The notes beneath the pieces were generated by a model. The model had not been told where the DNA came from. It worked only from the letters and a program-made list of their open reading frames with translations, and did no database searches. Both the position numbers and the translations under genes were made by a program. A DNA stretch of 33,639 nt. Origin: an uncultured Clostridia bacterium (GTDB lineage: Bacteria > Bacillota > Clostridia > TANB77 > CAG-508). Positions 1 through 7,841 of this stretch are shown piece by piece (the stretch's first letter is position 1; every line of letters starts with the position of its first letter). The stretch lies in NCBI GenBank assembly GCA_947589135.1, contig CANPZT010000003.1, forward strand, positions 1-33,639. The letters are read 5' to 3'.

Positions 1-855
1 GCAGATGTTAATGTTTCTGTTAGAAAAAAAGGAGATACTAAACTTGGAACTCGTACAGAAATGAAAAATATGAATTCATTTAGAAGTATTGTAAGAGCAA
101 TTGAATATGAAGTAGATAGACAAATTGATGTAATTGAAGATGGTGGAATTATAGAACAAGAAACTCTAAGATGGGATGATGTATCAGGAAAAACTTTTTC
201 AATGAGAGATAAAGAAGATGCACAAGATTATCGTTATTTTCCAGATCCAGATTTAGTTGCAATTAAGCTTTCAGAAGAATACATCGAAAATATTAAAAAG
301 AGTTTACCTGAATTACCAGAAAGTAGAAAACAAAGATATTTAGAAGAATATAAATTATCTGAAAAAGATGCAAACTTAATTACATCTTCAAAATATTTAT
401 CTGATTTGTTTGAAGAAGCAAGCAAAGTATGTAATAATCCAAAAGCAGTTAATAACTGGATTATTTCTGATATTTCAAGAATTTTAAATGAAACAGAAAT
501 GGACCCAATAGAAATACCTTTTGATAGCAAACAACTTGGAAAATTAGTTGTTCTAATTGATAAAGGAACAATTAGTTCAAGCATTGGAAAGAAAGTCCTT
601 ACTGAACTATTTGAAAATCCTAGAGATCCAGAAGAAATTATTAAAGAAAAAGGATGGATACAAATTTCTGATGAGGGAGCAATTAAAGAAGTTGTACAAA
701 AAATATTAGAAGCAAATCCACAATCTATTGCAGATTATAAAGGTGGTAAAGATAAAGCATTAGGATTTTTAGTAGGTCAAGCTATGAAAGAAACTAAAGG
801 AAAAGCAAATCCACAAATGTTAAACAAGATGTTCTTAGAAGAGTTAAACAAATAA
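1..855 (+). CDS. gatB: Asp/Glu-tRNA amidotransferase subunit B, 3' part
   Basis: This is the C-terminal part (284 residues) of GatB; the gene enters from the left edge in frame from base 1. GatB is the kinase/amidotransferase subunit of GatCAB, which converts Glu-tRNA(Gln) and Asp-tRNA(Asn) to the amidated forms in the cytoplasm. The segment DVNVSVR..GTRTEMKNMNSF is the conserved GatB core, followed by the YRYFPDPDL motif. The last roughly 150 residues match the YqeY-like tail that contacts tRNA and ends in the usual NPQMLNKMFLEEL form. Family length is about 475 residues, so roughly 190 N-terminal residues lie outside the window. Codon use is typical of the region (AGA for Arg). The gene ends at TAA and is followed by a nested inverted repeat rather than an obvious U-tract terminator. 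Confidence 0.97.
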   Translation, partial: ADVNVSVRKKGDTKLGTRTEMKNMNSFRSIVRAIEYEVDRQIDVIEDGGIIEQETLRWDDVSGKTFSMRDKEDAQDYRYFPDPDLVAIKLSEEYIENIKKSLPELPESRKQRYLEEYKLSEKDANLITSSKYLSDLFEEASKVCNNPKAVNNWIISDISRILNETEMDPIEIPFDSKQLGKLVVLIDKGTISSSIGKKVLTELFENPRDPEEIIKEKGWIQISDEGAIKEVVQKILEANPQSIADYKGGKDKALGFLVGQAMKETKGKANPQMLNKMFLEELNK

Positions 856-861
856 AAAATT

Positions 862-945
862 AGTTATCAATTATAATTATCTAATGCTACAGATATGTTA
901 TATAATAAACGAATTCAGCATTTTATAAATTTATAATTGATAACT
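862..945. repeat. Nested inverted repeat downstream of gatB
   Basis: A perfect 15-bp inverted repeat (arms 862-876 and 931-945, AGTTATCAATTATAA and its complement) encloses a second 6-bp one (AATGCT at 883-888, AGCATT at 917-922). Together they can fold into one extended hairpin of about 84 nt. There is no U tract directly after it, so it is not a standard terminator. It could be a structured 3' UTR or a small palindromic element. The rest of the gap up to 1013 shows nothing recognisable. Confidence 0.5.
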
Positions 946-1013
946 TAATTAATGTATTTTATAAAATAACAATAACTTAAAACAATTTATTGAAATTATA
1001 TTTTATAATATTT

Positions 1014-1265
1014 TCATATAAATTGTTTTTTTATTCCTTCTACCACAAAACCACATATAATAAATTCAATGCCAAAAATCAAACTTAGTCTAAATAATGA
1101 AATTCCTATGTAATAAATAAAAGGAGACTGAAAAGCAAAGTTATATGTAAGTAAAATAAAAACGGAAACTAAACAAATAATTAAACAAAATTTCAATCCA
1201 TTATTCATTATCTTATATGTAATTTTATCAAAATTTTTATAAATTTCTATTATTTTTTTTATCAT
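1014..1265 (-). CDS. Small two-TM membrane protein, unknown function
   Basis: This 83-residue protein begins MIKKIIEIYKNFDK. I chose this ATG because AGAGGTG lies 6 nt upstream; a longer reading adds 21 residues with no ribosome binding site. Two hydrophobic stretches, about residues 24-46 and 53-78, predict an inner-membrane hairpin protein with the basic N-terminus inside. A possible promoter on the minus strand is TTGTCT (1323-1328) - 17 nt - TACGAT (1300-1305). I have the impression that similar small proteins occur in other Clostridia, but I cannot name a family or function. It is separated from rpsT by a terminator and so is a separate transcription unit. Confidence 0.7.
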   Translation of the reverse strand: MIKKIIEIYKNFDKITYKIMNNGLKFCLIICLVSVFILLTYNFAFQSPFIYYIGISLFRLSLIFGIEFIICGFVVEGIKKQFI

Positions 1266-1431
1266 AATACACCTCTTTATAATTAATCTATACATAATAA
1301 TCGTAACATGAAAAGCAAGTAAAGACAATGGAAATAATTGCTATATGTAACAATTAAAGATTTTCTAATTTAAATGTTAATGTTTATAATGAAAAAAGTT
1401 TATAAAATAAGTAAGTAGGAAAGAAAATATA

Positions 1432-1467
1432 AAAAAGAATATTCCAATTGATTAGAATATTCTTTTT
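1432..1467 (-). terminator. Rho-independent terminator of rpsT
   Basis: Perfect 13-bp stem: AAAAAGAATATTC (1432-1444), 10-nt loop, GAATATTCTTTTT (1455-1467). Read on the minus strand it ends in a run of T and lies about 37 nt past the rpsT stop codon. Confidence 0.85.
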
Positions 1468-1503
1468 GAAATAAAAACTATGCATAATCTTTATTATATG
1501 TTC

Positions 1504-1770
1504 TTAAGCTATTGCTGAATTTAATTTTTTTGATAAATTAGATTTTTTTCTAGCTGCTGTGTTTTTAACAATAACACCTTTACTACATGCTTGATCTATT
1601 TTTTTTGTAGCTTCAGCTAATAAAACTTTAGCTTCATCAATATTTCCAGCGTTTACAGCTTCTTCAAATTTTTTAACAGCTGATTTATATCCAGATTTTA
1701 TCATATTATTTCTTAAAGTTTTTTTCTCAATTACTTTAACTCTCTTTTTTGCTGATTTGATATTTGGCAT
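1504..1770 (-). CDS. rpsT: 30S ribosomal protein S20
   Basis: This 88-residue, Lys-rich protein begins MPNIKSAKKRVKVIEKKTLRN, the S20 signature, and ends in the usual VIVKNTAARKKSNLSKKLN helix. S20 binds 16S rRNA early in assembly of the small subunit. The start is the ATG at 1770 because AGGAGGTG lies 6 nt upstream; three more codons upstream would need a GTG inside that binding site. A minus-strand promoter (1815-1843) and terminator (1432-1467) flank it, so it is monocistronic here. Length is normal for the family. Confidence 0.97.
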   Translation of the reverse strand: MPNIKSAKKRVKVIEKKTLRNNMIKSGYKSAVKKFEEAVNAGNIDEAKVLLAEATKKIDQACSKGVIVKNTAARKKSNLSKKLNSAIA

Positions 1771-1814
1771 ATTAAGCACCTCCTCTTAGTCTATATTAAA
1801 CTATAACATATAAT

Positions 1815-1843
1815 ATTTTACCATATTTTAGAAAGTTTGGCAA
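1815..1843 (-). promoter_or_regulatory. Probable sigma-A promoter of rpsT
   Basis: On the minus strand TTGCCA (1838-1843), 17-nt spacer, TAAAAT (1815-1820), about 45 nt upstream of the rpsT start codon. Confidence 0.6.
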
Positions 1844-1912
1844 TAGATTATAACAAAATTATGAAAAAACGTCATTAAAAATAAAAAAAATAAAAGTTAA
1901 ATGCAATATAAA

Positions 1913-1941
1913 TTGACTTTATAAGGAAAAAATTGTATAAT
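1913..1941 (+). promoter_or_regulatory. Sigma-A promoter of the vWA protein gene
   Basis: TTGACT (1913-1918), 17-nt spacer, TATAAT (1936-1941): a near-consensus promoter 35 nt before the start codon, followed by an AGGGGGG ribosome binding site. Confidence 0.8.
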
Positions 1942-1975
1942 AGATATGGTTTATATTATATAATAGGGGGGTTTT

Positions 1976-3388
1976 ATGAAGAAATTTAGTAAAAAATTTA
2001 TTTTAATTGTACTACTTAATGTTATAATATTTTTCTCTAATATTGTATTTGCTAGTACATTAACAATTGAACAAAAGAAACAAGAAGCAACACCAATTAG
2101 TATAGAAGAGGGAAACTTAAGCAAAAAAATTACAAAAGTAGATCAAGAAAACAAGGAGATAACAATACAATTAAAATTAGATATTACTAAAGATAAAACA
2201 ATTAGAGATAATACTGAAATTATATTTTTAATTGATAATTCACAAAGTATGCAAACTAAGTTAGGAGAAAATATAACTAGAAAACAAAAAGTAGTTGCAT
2301 CTACAAAAGAATTAATTAAGAAAATTAATAAAAATAATCCAAATGCAAAAATGGGAATAATATCATTTGCAGTAAAAGGAGAAAGTGTACAAACATTAAC
2401 TAATAACAGCGAAGAATTGCTTAATTCATGTGAAACATTTGGTAATTTAACATGCCAAGGTGCAACTAATATGGTAGCAGGGCTTACAGCTGCAAAAAAT
2501 TCTTTTAGTGCTACTGCAAACGATAAAGTATTAATCTTATTAACAGATGGAATACCAACAGATAATAAAAATGCAGTGTCTAAAAATTTAGTTGACCCAA
2601 ATACATATATTATAACAACTCTAGTTGGATTAGAAAGTGAAAGTGAATCTGAAAAAGCTATTATAGAGTCAATATTTGGAACAGAAGAAAATCCAGTTGC
2701 TGATAAATTTTATAATATATCAGATAAAGACATTGAAACAACGATAAGTAACAATATTTATGGAAAGATATTAAATAGTTTTCAAGGGGTAGTAACAAAT
2801 ATTGAAATTAAAGATTATTTTCCAAAAGAAATTATTGATAATTTTAATATAGTTATAAGAAACAAGACAAAAGGAGAAGCAAATAGAGATGGAAATAATA
2901 TATCTTGGAAAATAGATATGTTACAAAGTGGAGAAAATGCAGTATTAGAATATGTTTTAAAATTAAAAGATGGATATGATAAAAATATTGAAAACAAAGA
3001 TTTAAATACAAATGAAAAAGTAGAATTAAATTATAATGATATGAACAGAAAAGAAAATCAAAAGCAAATGTTAGATACACCTAAAATTCTGTTAAATGTA
3101 AAACAAAGTGAAAATAAAACAACACAAGTTAAAAATAAAAATGATAATACAAATAATAATATAAATAATAATATAAACAATAATATAAACAATAATATAA
3201 ACAATAATACAGAGAACAAATTAAATACAGATAACACTGTTTTAAAAGGTTCTGATAGTACAACAGCAAATAAGATATTAGCTAATACGGGAAAAGAAAA
3301 ATCTATTATATTACTAGTATTATTAATATTAATAGTAACTGAAACATTCTTTTTTATAGCTAATAAAAAAGCAAATATTAAGAAATAA
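1976..3388 (+). CDS. Secreted vWA-domain surface protein with LPxTG-like tail
   Basis: This 470-residue protein has a signal peptide (residues 1-27, ending FA|ST). Its von Willebrand A domain has an intact metal-ion (MIDAS) site: D87-x-S89-x-S91, T164 and D191 (LLTDG). A beta-rich region follows (about 260-375), then an Asn-rich low-complexity linker (about 385-415). The C-terminus has LANTG, a hydrophobic helix and a basic tail (KKANIKK), the layout of a sortase substrate, although LANTG departs from LPxTG. vWA proteins of this kind act as adhesins or pilus-tip proteins; which role applies here is not visible. It has its own promoter and a GGGGGG-type binding site. rpiB follows 32 nt downstream. 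A sortase gene lies 4.5 kb further on. Confidence 0.85.
   Translation: MKKFSKKFILIVLLNVIIFFSNIVFASTLTIEQKKQEATPISIEEGNLSKKITKVDQENKEITIQLKLDITKDKTIRDNTEIIFLIDNSQSMQTKLGENITRKQKVVASTKELIKKINKNNPNAKMGIISFAVKGESVQTLTNNSEELLNSCETFGNLTCQGATNMVAGLTAAKNSFSATANDKVLILLTDGIPTDNKNAVSKNLVDPNTYIITTLVGLESESESEKAIIESIFGTEENPVADKFYNISDKDIETTISNNIYGKILNSFQGVVTNIEIKDYFPKEIIDNFNIVIRNKTKGEANRDGNNISWKIDMLQSGENAVLEYVLKLKDGYDKNIENKDLNTNEKVELNYNDMNRKENQKQMLDTPKILLNVKQSENKTTQVKNKNDNTNNNINNNINNNINNNINNNTENKLNTDNTVLKGSDSTTANKILANTGKEKSIILLVLLILIVTETFFFIANKKANIKK
3152..3209 (+). repeat. 12-bp tandem repeat encoding (INNN)n
   Basis: About five near-perfect copies of a 12-bp unit (AATAATATAAAC and variants) lie in frame in the linker of the vWA protein. 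Gain or loss of units would lengthen or shorten the Asn-rich spacer without a frameshift. Confidence 0.8.
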
Positions 3389-3420
3389 GAAAATAAGAAT
3401 AAAAAACGGAGGAAAAAGTT

Positions 3421-3868
3421 ATGATAGCAATTGGAAGCGATCATGGAGGATATAAATTAAAAGAAGAAATAAAAAGATATTTTAACGAAATAGATATAGA
3501 ATATAAAGATTTTGGAACAGATAGTGAAGAAAGAACAGATTACCCAATATATGCTAGGAAAGTAGCTGAATCAATACAAAAACGGAGAATGCAAATGTGG
3601 AATACTCGTATGTAGATCTGGATTTGGAATGACAATAGCAGCAAATAAATTTAAAGGAATAAGAGCAGCCTCAATTATGGATGAAGAATCAGCAAAATTT
3701 GCAAAATCTGATGATAATATTAATGTAATAACTTTAGGAGGAGATTACTTAGATATAAATAAAGCAATTTGTATTATAAGAAATTGGATATCATCAGAAT
3801 TTAAAGGCGGAAGATATCAAGAAAGACTAAAAATGATTGAAGAAATAGAAAATGAAAACATGAAATAG
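3421..3868 (+). CDS. rpiB: Ribose-5-phosphate isomerase B, needs +1 frameshift
   Basis: RpiB interconverts ribose 5-phosphate and ribulose 5-phosphate in the pentose phosphate pathway. The start MIAIGSDHGGYKLK is the RpiB/LacAB N-terminus, with GGAGG 10 nt upstream. Frame 0 runs to codon 54, meets CGG at 3583-3585 and stops nine codons later. Skipping the C gives GGA GAA TGC and continues as GECKCGILVCRSGFGMTIAANKFKGIRAA, carrying the family's active-site Cys, to a stop at 3868. The joined protein is 148 residues, the normal family length. The downstream half has no ribosome binding site of its own. CRSGFG in place of the commoner CGTGIG suggests a divergent family member. Either a programmed +1 shift at CGG, a mutation or a sequence error; see findings. 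Confidence 0.85.
3583..3586 (+). other. Putative +1 frameshift site CGG-A in rpiB
   Basis: Codon 54 is AAA and codon 55 would be CGG. The conserved reading resumes at GGA (3584-3586). Dropping one A of the preceding A5 run would also restore frame (Asn instead of Lys), so the exact slipped base is ambiguous. Confidence 0.6.
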
Positions 3869-3880
3869 GAGGCACATTAT

Positions 3881-5074
3881 ATGTGGGGAGATGTAGCAAT
3901 CGCATTTTTGTTAGCATTTATTGTAACAATTATGGCAACACCATATACAATAAAAATAGCAAAAAAAATAGGAGCTGTAGATATTCCAAAAGATAAGAGA
4001 AGAATGCATAAAAAGGAAATGCCAAAATTTGGAGGTCCAGCAGTAATTTTAGGTTTTTTGATATCTACAATATATTTATTAATTGTAATGAGTATGGAAG
4101 GTACAATAAATTTATTAGGAATTATTGTTATGTCCATAATATGTATAATTGATGATATTAAAACAATAAAACCTATAACAAAATTACTTGGACAAATTCT
4201 TGCAGCGGTTATAGCAGTAAGCTTTGGAATTAGAATTGATGCTGTAACAATCCCATTTTTAAATGTACCAGAAATGAATGAAATTATATCTATTATCTTA
4301 ACAATAGGATGGATAGTAGGTGTTACTAATGCTATTAACCTAATAGATGGATTAGATGGGCTATCATCTGGAATATCTGTTATATCTGCAATATCATTAT
4401 TAATTATATTTGTTTTGAATGGTTCACCATTAATATCAATTATTTTAGTAACTGCATTAGCAGGAGCGCTAGTAGGATTTTTACCTTTTAACTTTGCACC
4501 AGCAAAAACATTTATTGGAGATACAGGTTCAAACTTTTTAGGATTTTCTTTATCAATTATTGCTATTCTAGGAATGGCAAAAACATATACTGCAGCAGTT
4601 ATTGTATTACCACTAATTGTACTAGGATTACCAATATTTGATACAATATGGGCAATTGTTAGAAGACTTATAAAAGGTAAATCAATCAAAGCAATATTTA
4701 AAGCAGATAAAGGACATCTACATCATAAAATAGTTGCTAGAGGATTTAGTCAAAAGCAAGCTGTATTAATATTATATGGAATTAGTGCTACATTTGGAAT
4801 TTTTGCTGTTATACTATTAGATAGTGGAATATGGAAAGCTTTATCATTCTTATTAATGGTAATTGTAGCATTAGGATTAGGATATAAAAATTTTCAAGGA
4901 GAAAAATCAGATACTCAAATGTATGAATGTATTGAATGCAAATATATTTATAATCCCAAATATGGAAACGAAAAAGCAGGAATTAATCCGGGCACATCAT
5001 TTGAAGATTTACCAGATAATTGGGTATGCCCAGTATGTGGAGAAGGAAAAGATATGTTTGAAATACATCAATAA
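3881..5074 (+). CDS. TagO/WecA-type transferase fused to rubredoxin
   Basis: A 397-residue fusion. Residues 1-335 are a multi-pass polyprenyl-phosphate GlcNAc-1-phosphate transferase (TagO/WecA/MraY superfamily), which moves a sugar phosphate onto undecaprenyl phosphate to start teichoic acid or another wall glycan. Visible motifs are the DD pair at 91-92, NLIDGLDG (153-160), GDTG (213-216) and HLHH (279-282). Residues 347-397 are a complete rubredoxin: C350xxC353, PGT, FEDLPDNWVCPVCG with C383 and C386, the four Fe ligands. The reading frame is continuous. The only ATG at the junction (4919) has AAGGAG about 17 nt away, too far to make separate translation likely. TAGGAGG precedes the start. 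The gene follows rpiB by 12 nt. Substrate and the role of the iron domain are unknown. Confidence 0.9.
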   Translation: MWGDVAIAFLLAFIVTIMATPYTIKIAKKIGAVDIPKDKRRMHKKEMPKFGGPAVILGFLISTIYLLIVMSMEGTINLLGIIVMSIICIIDDIKTIKPITKLLGQILAAVIAVSFGIRIDAVTIPFLNVPEMNEIISIILTIGWIVGVTNAINLIDGLDGLSSGISVISAISLLIIFVLNGSPLISIILVTALAGALVGFLPFNFAPAKTFIGDTGSNFLGFSLSIIAILGMAKTYTAAVIVLPLIVLGLPIFDTIWAIVRRLIKGKSIKAIFKADKGHLHHKIVARGFSQKQAVLILYGISATFGIFAVILLDSGIWKALSFLLMVIVALGLGYKNFQGEKSDTQMYECIECKYIYNPKYGNEKAGINPGTSFEDLPDNWVCPVCGEGKDMFEIHQ

Positions 5075-5079
5075 TCAGG

Positions 5080-5114
5080 TGACCAAGGGAAAAAAGAAAC
5101 CTTGGTCATTTTCT
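5080..5114 (+). terminator. Rho-independent terminator after tagO-rubredoxin
   Basis: TGACCAAGG (5080-5088), 11-nt loop, CCTTGGTCA (5100-5108), then a T-rich tail. Confidence 0.75.
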
Positions 5115-5119
5115 TATTA

Positions 5120-5158
5120 AAATAGTGTCAAAAGGAATAGCTTCATCTGACACTATTT
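5120..5158. repeat. Second inverted repeat after the terminator
   Basis: Perfect 11-bp arms AAATAGTGTCA (5120-5130) and TGACACTATTT (5148-5158) with a 17-nt loop. It could be a backup terminator or an operator for the two-component operon that follows. Confidence 0.5.
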
Positions 5159-5180
5159 AAAACATTTGGATAGTTAACTT

Positions 5181-5208
5181 TTGTTCACAATATAGACATA
5201 ATTATAAT
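5181..5208 (+). promoter_or_regulatory. Possible promoter of the two-component operon
   Basis: TTGTTC (5181-5186), 16-nt spacer, TATAAT (5203-5208), about 39 nt before the regulator start. The region is so AT-rich that the assignment is tentative. Confidence 0.4.
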
Positions 5209-5246
5209 TTATAATATATAATAAACTTATATAAGGAGAGATAAGA

Positions 5247-5924
5247 ATGATAAATAATTGTATATTAATTGTTGATGATGAACAAAGAATGAGAAAATTA
5301 ATAAGAGATTTCCTAACAGTAAAAGGATATGATATTTTAGAAGCGCAAGATGGGGAAGAAGCATTGAAGATATATGAAAAAAATAAAAATAAAATTAATT
5401 TGATATTATTAGATGTAATGATGCCAAAATTGGATGGATGGTCTGTGTTAAGACAAATAAGACAAGAATCTAAAGTTCCTATTATAATGTTAACTGCAAG
5501 AGGAGAAGAACAAGATGAACTATTTGGATTTGAGCTAGGAGTAGATGAGTATATTTCAAAGCCTTTTAGTCCTAAAATATTAGTTGCTAGAGTGCAAGCA
5601 ATTCTTAAAAGAACAAATCAAGATATACAAAATAAAAAAGAATATGGCGGAATTAAAATAGACAAAGAAGGAAGAACAGTATCAGTTGATGATAAGCAAA
5701 TAGAATTAAGTTTAAGAGAATATGAATTGCTTACATATTTAGTTGATAATGAGAATATTGCATTATCAAGAGATAAAATCTTAAGTAATGTGTGGAATTA
5801 TGATTATTATGGAGATTCAAGAACAATAGATAGTCATATAAAAAAGATAAGACATAAATTAGGAAAAAAAGGAAAATATATAAAAACAATTAGAGGTGTA
5901 GGATATAAATTTGAAACAAAATAG
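5247..5924 (+). CDS. OmpR/PhoB-family response regulator
   Basis: This 225-residue regulator has an N-terminal receiver domain (about 1-120) with acidic residues D10/D11, phospho-acceptor D56 (LILLDVMMP), T83 and K105. A C-terminal winged-helix DNA-binding domain (about 132-224) ends KYIKTIRGVGYKFE, typical of the OmpR subfamily. AAGGAGAG lies 6 nt upstream of the start. The partner kinase gene begins 100 nt downstream on the same strand. Target genes cannot be read from the sequence. The nearby sortase and adhesin genes are plausible members of a wall-stress or surface regulon, but that is inference from position only. Confidence 0.93.
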   Translation: MINNCILIVDDEQRMRKLIRDFLTVKGYDILEAQDGEEALKIYEKNKNKINLILLDVMMPKLDGWSVLRQIRQESKVPIIMLTARGEEQDELFGFELGVDEYISKPFSPKILVARVQAILKRTNQDIQNKKEYGGIKIDKEGRTVSVDDKQIELSLREYELLTYLVDNENIALSRDKILSNVWNYDYYGDSRTIDSHIKKIRHKLGKKGKYIKTIRGVGYKFETK

Positions 5925-6023
5925 AAAGATTACATATACACATAAGTGTTTATAGTGATAATAGGTTTATAGGTAAATCCTTTATTAAAAATCTAAATAT
6001 ATTGTATAAGGAATAACATTGAG

Positions 6024-7520
6024 ATGAACAAGATAAAAAATGCATTTAAATCAGTAAGAATCAAATTATTTTTAACATTATCATTAGTAATATTATTAAT
6101 TATTACATTTTTAATTCTTGTAAATATTTTTGTATTTGGACAATTTTATTTATATAGCAAAACAAAATCATTGAAAGCAGTTTATGAAACAATAAATAAT
6201 TATTATAACGATTCACAAAGTGTTGATATAGAAATGGAATTAGAAAGAATAGCAATTAAAAATAATTTTGATATTTTAATAAAAAATGACCAAAATGTAA
6301 ATATATATACCTCTAATAAAGATTTCTTTTCAACGCTAGGACAAATGAATGAAATGTCTAGTAGATTTGATAATATAGGGGAAATTATAGAAGAAAATAA
6401 TAAATTTACTATAAAAAGAATGAAAGACAACAAAAATGGAATTAGTTATATTTTATTGTCAGCTACTATGGATAATGGTTATTTATTATACATTAGAATA
6501 CCAATTAACTCAATTCAAGAAAGCGTAAAAATATCAAATAACTTTTTGTACTTAATGGCAGGATTTGCAATTCTTATAGCAGCAGTTATTGTATCTTATG
6601 TAACAAGAAAATTTACGGATCCAATTTTAGAACTAAATGATATAGCCAAAAAAATGGCTAATTTAGATTTTAGCCATAGATATCAACTTACAGATGCAGA
6701 TGATGAAATAAATAATCTAGGAAAAAGCATTAATGCTATGTCAGAAAAATTAGAAAAGACAATTAAACAACTAAGAAATACAAACACAGAATTAGAGAAA
6801 GATATAGAAGAAAAGTCAAAATTAGATGAAATGAGAAAAAGTTTTATTTCTGATGTATCTCATGAATTAAAAACACCAATAGCACTAATACAAGGATATA
6901 GCGAAGGTTTATTAGAAAATGTTAATTCAGATGAAGAAAGTAGAAGGTTCTATGCAGAAGTAATCTTAGATGAAACAAATAAAATGGATAGATTAGTAAA
7001 ACAACTTTTAGAATTAATGAAATTAGAGTATGGAAAAAGGGAATTTAATGATACGAAATTTAATATTGTTGAATTAGAAAAAGAAGTAGTAAGAAAATCG
7101 AAAGTAATGTTAGAAGAAAAACAAATAGAAATTAAATTTGAAACAGAAGATGAAATCAATGTCTTGGCAGATGACTTTTATATAGAGCAAGTTATTAGTA
7201 ATTATATTACTAATGCAATTAAAAATACACAAGAAATTGATAGCCAAAAATATATTAAAATACAAAATGATATCAATATTGAAGAAAATAAAGTACGCAT
7301 CAAAGTATTTAATACAGGTAATAACATTAAAGAAGAAAACTTAGATAGAATATGGAAAAGATTTTATAAGGTAGATGAATCTAGAAATAGAAATTCAGGA
7401 GGAAGCGGTATAGGTTTATCTTTTGTAAGAGCTGTTATGAATAATTATAACAATGAGTATGGTGTAATTAATAAAGAGAATGGTGTGGAATTTTATTTTG
7501 AATTGCCAACGATTGAGTAA
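6024..7520 (+). CDS. Membrane sensor histidine kinase
   Basis: 498 residues. TM1 at about 15-40, an extracytoplasmic sensor region (about 41-170), TM2 at about 174-194, a HAMP domain (about 195-250), a coiled coil (about 245-272), a dimerisation/phosphoacceptor helix with H280 in SDVSHELKTP, and a catalytic ATPase domain with N, G1 and G2 boxes (ITNAIKN, GSGIGLSF). It presumably phosphorylates the regulator encoded just upstream. The 100-nt gap between the two genes holds only a possible internal binding site. The stop codon at 7518-7520 is followed within 11 nt by a GC-rich palindrome. Confidence 0.93.
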   Translation: MNKIKNAFKSVRIKLFLTLSLVILLIITFLILVNIFVFGQFYLYSKTKSLKAVYETINNYYNDSQSVDIEMELERIAIKNNFDILIKNDQNVNIYTSNKDFFSTLGQMNEMSSRFDNIGEIIEENNKFTIKRMKDNKNGISYILLSATMDNGYLLYIRIPINSIQESVKISNNFLYLMAGFAILIAAVIVSYVTRKFTDPILELNDIAKKMANLDFSHRYQLTDADDEINNLGKSINAMSEKLEKTIKQLRNTNTELEKDIEEKSKLDEMRKSFISDVSHELKTPIALIQGYSEGLLENVNSDEESRRFYAEVILDETNKMDRLVKQLLELMKLEYGKREFNDTKFNIVELEKEVVRKSKVMLEEKQIEIKFETEDEINVLADDFYIEQVISNYITNAIKNTQEIDSQKYIKIQNDINIEENKVRIKVFNTGNNIKEENLDRIWKRFYKVDESRNRNSGGSGIGLSFVRAVMNNYNNEYGVINKENGVEFYFELPTIE

Positions 7521-7530
7521 AGGGCTCAAA

Positions 7531-7632
7531 GTTGCCAAGGGTTCCGGGGTTGTCAATGGTTCCGGGTTTAAATGGCAATTTCTATTGCCATTTAAACCCG
7601 GAACCATTGACAACCCCGGAACCCTTGACAAC
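7531..7632. repeat. GC-rich palindromic element, copy 1
   Basis: A perfect 44-bp inverted repeat (7536-7579 with 7584-7627) has a 4-nt loop, TTCT. One C-A mismatch and 4 more pairs extend it to 7531-7632. It is far richer in G and C than its surroundings and is built from short words (GTTCCGGGG, GTTGTCAATGG, GTTCCGGGTTTAAATGGCA). It lies just after the kinase stop codon. A 27-nt core (7554-7580) is identical to one in the second copy at 13393-13419. There is no strong T tract right after it. The rest of the gap up to 7841 holds a promoter-like pair and a small hairpin (about 7793-7818). Confidence 0.9.
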
Positions 7633-7697
7633 CCTTGGAAACCCCGAATTCTTGACAGCCTATTTTAAAGTTTGTCGAATTTTGCGATGAAAAATGC

Positions 7698-7726
7698 TTT
7701 ACAAATGGAAAAAAATGTATTATTAT
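7698..7726 (+). promoter_or_regulatory. Possible promoter of the sortase-adhesin genes
   Basis: TTTACA (7698-7703), 17-nt spacer, TATTAT (7721-7726), giving a leader of about 110 nt before the sortase start. Confidence 0.4.
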
Positions 7727-7841
7727 AATAAAAGAAATTGATTTCAATTATTAAAAATTTTATTCTTTTTTATTTTTTCGAAAAAATATAGTCTTATTTA
7801 TCCCATAAATAATAAGAACAATATATAAAAGGAGATGATAT

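Noticed and set aside
3152..3209. CRISPR-like array
   Set aside because: The repeats are contiguous 12-bp units with no spacers and lie in frame within a coding region.
3421..3868. Two separate short genes instead of one frameshifted rpiB
   Set aside because: The second half has no ribosome binding site, and the two halves join into one family-length protein.
3877..4689. Long antisense frame opposite the tagO-like gene
   Set aside because: The plus-strand frame has all family motifs; the antisense frame is a compositional shadow rich in Ile.
7416..7668. Open frames on both strands across the first palindrome
   Set aside because: They read through a perfect inverted repeat and the end of the kinase gene; they have no binding site and low-complexity Pro/Leu content.
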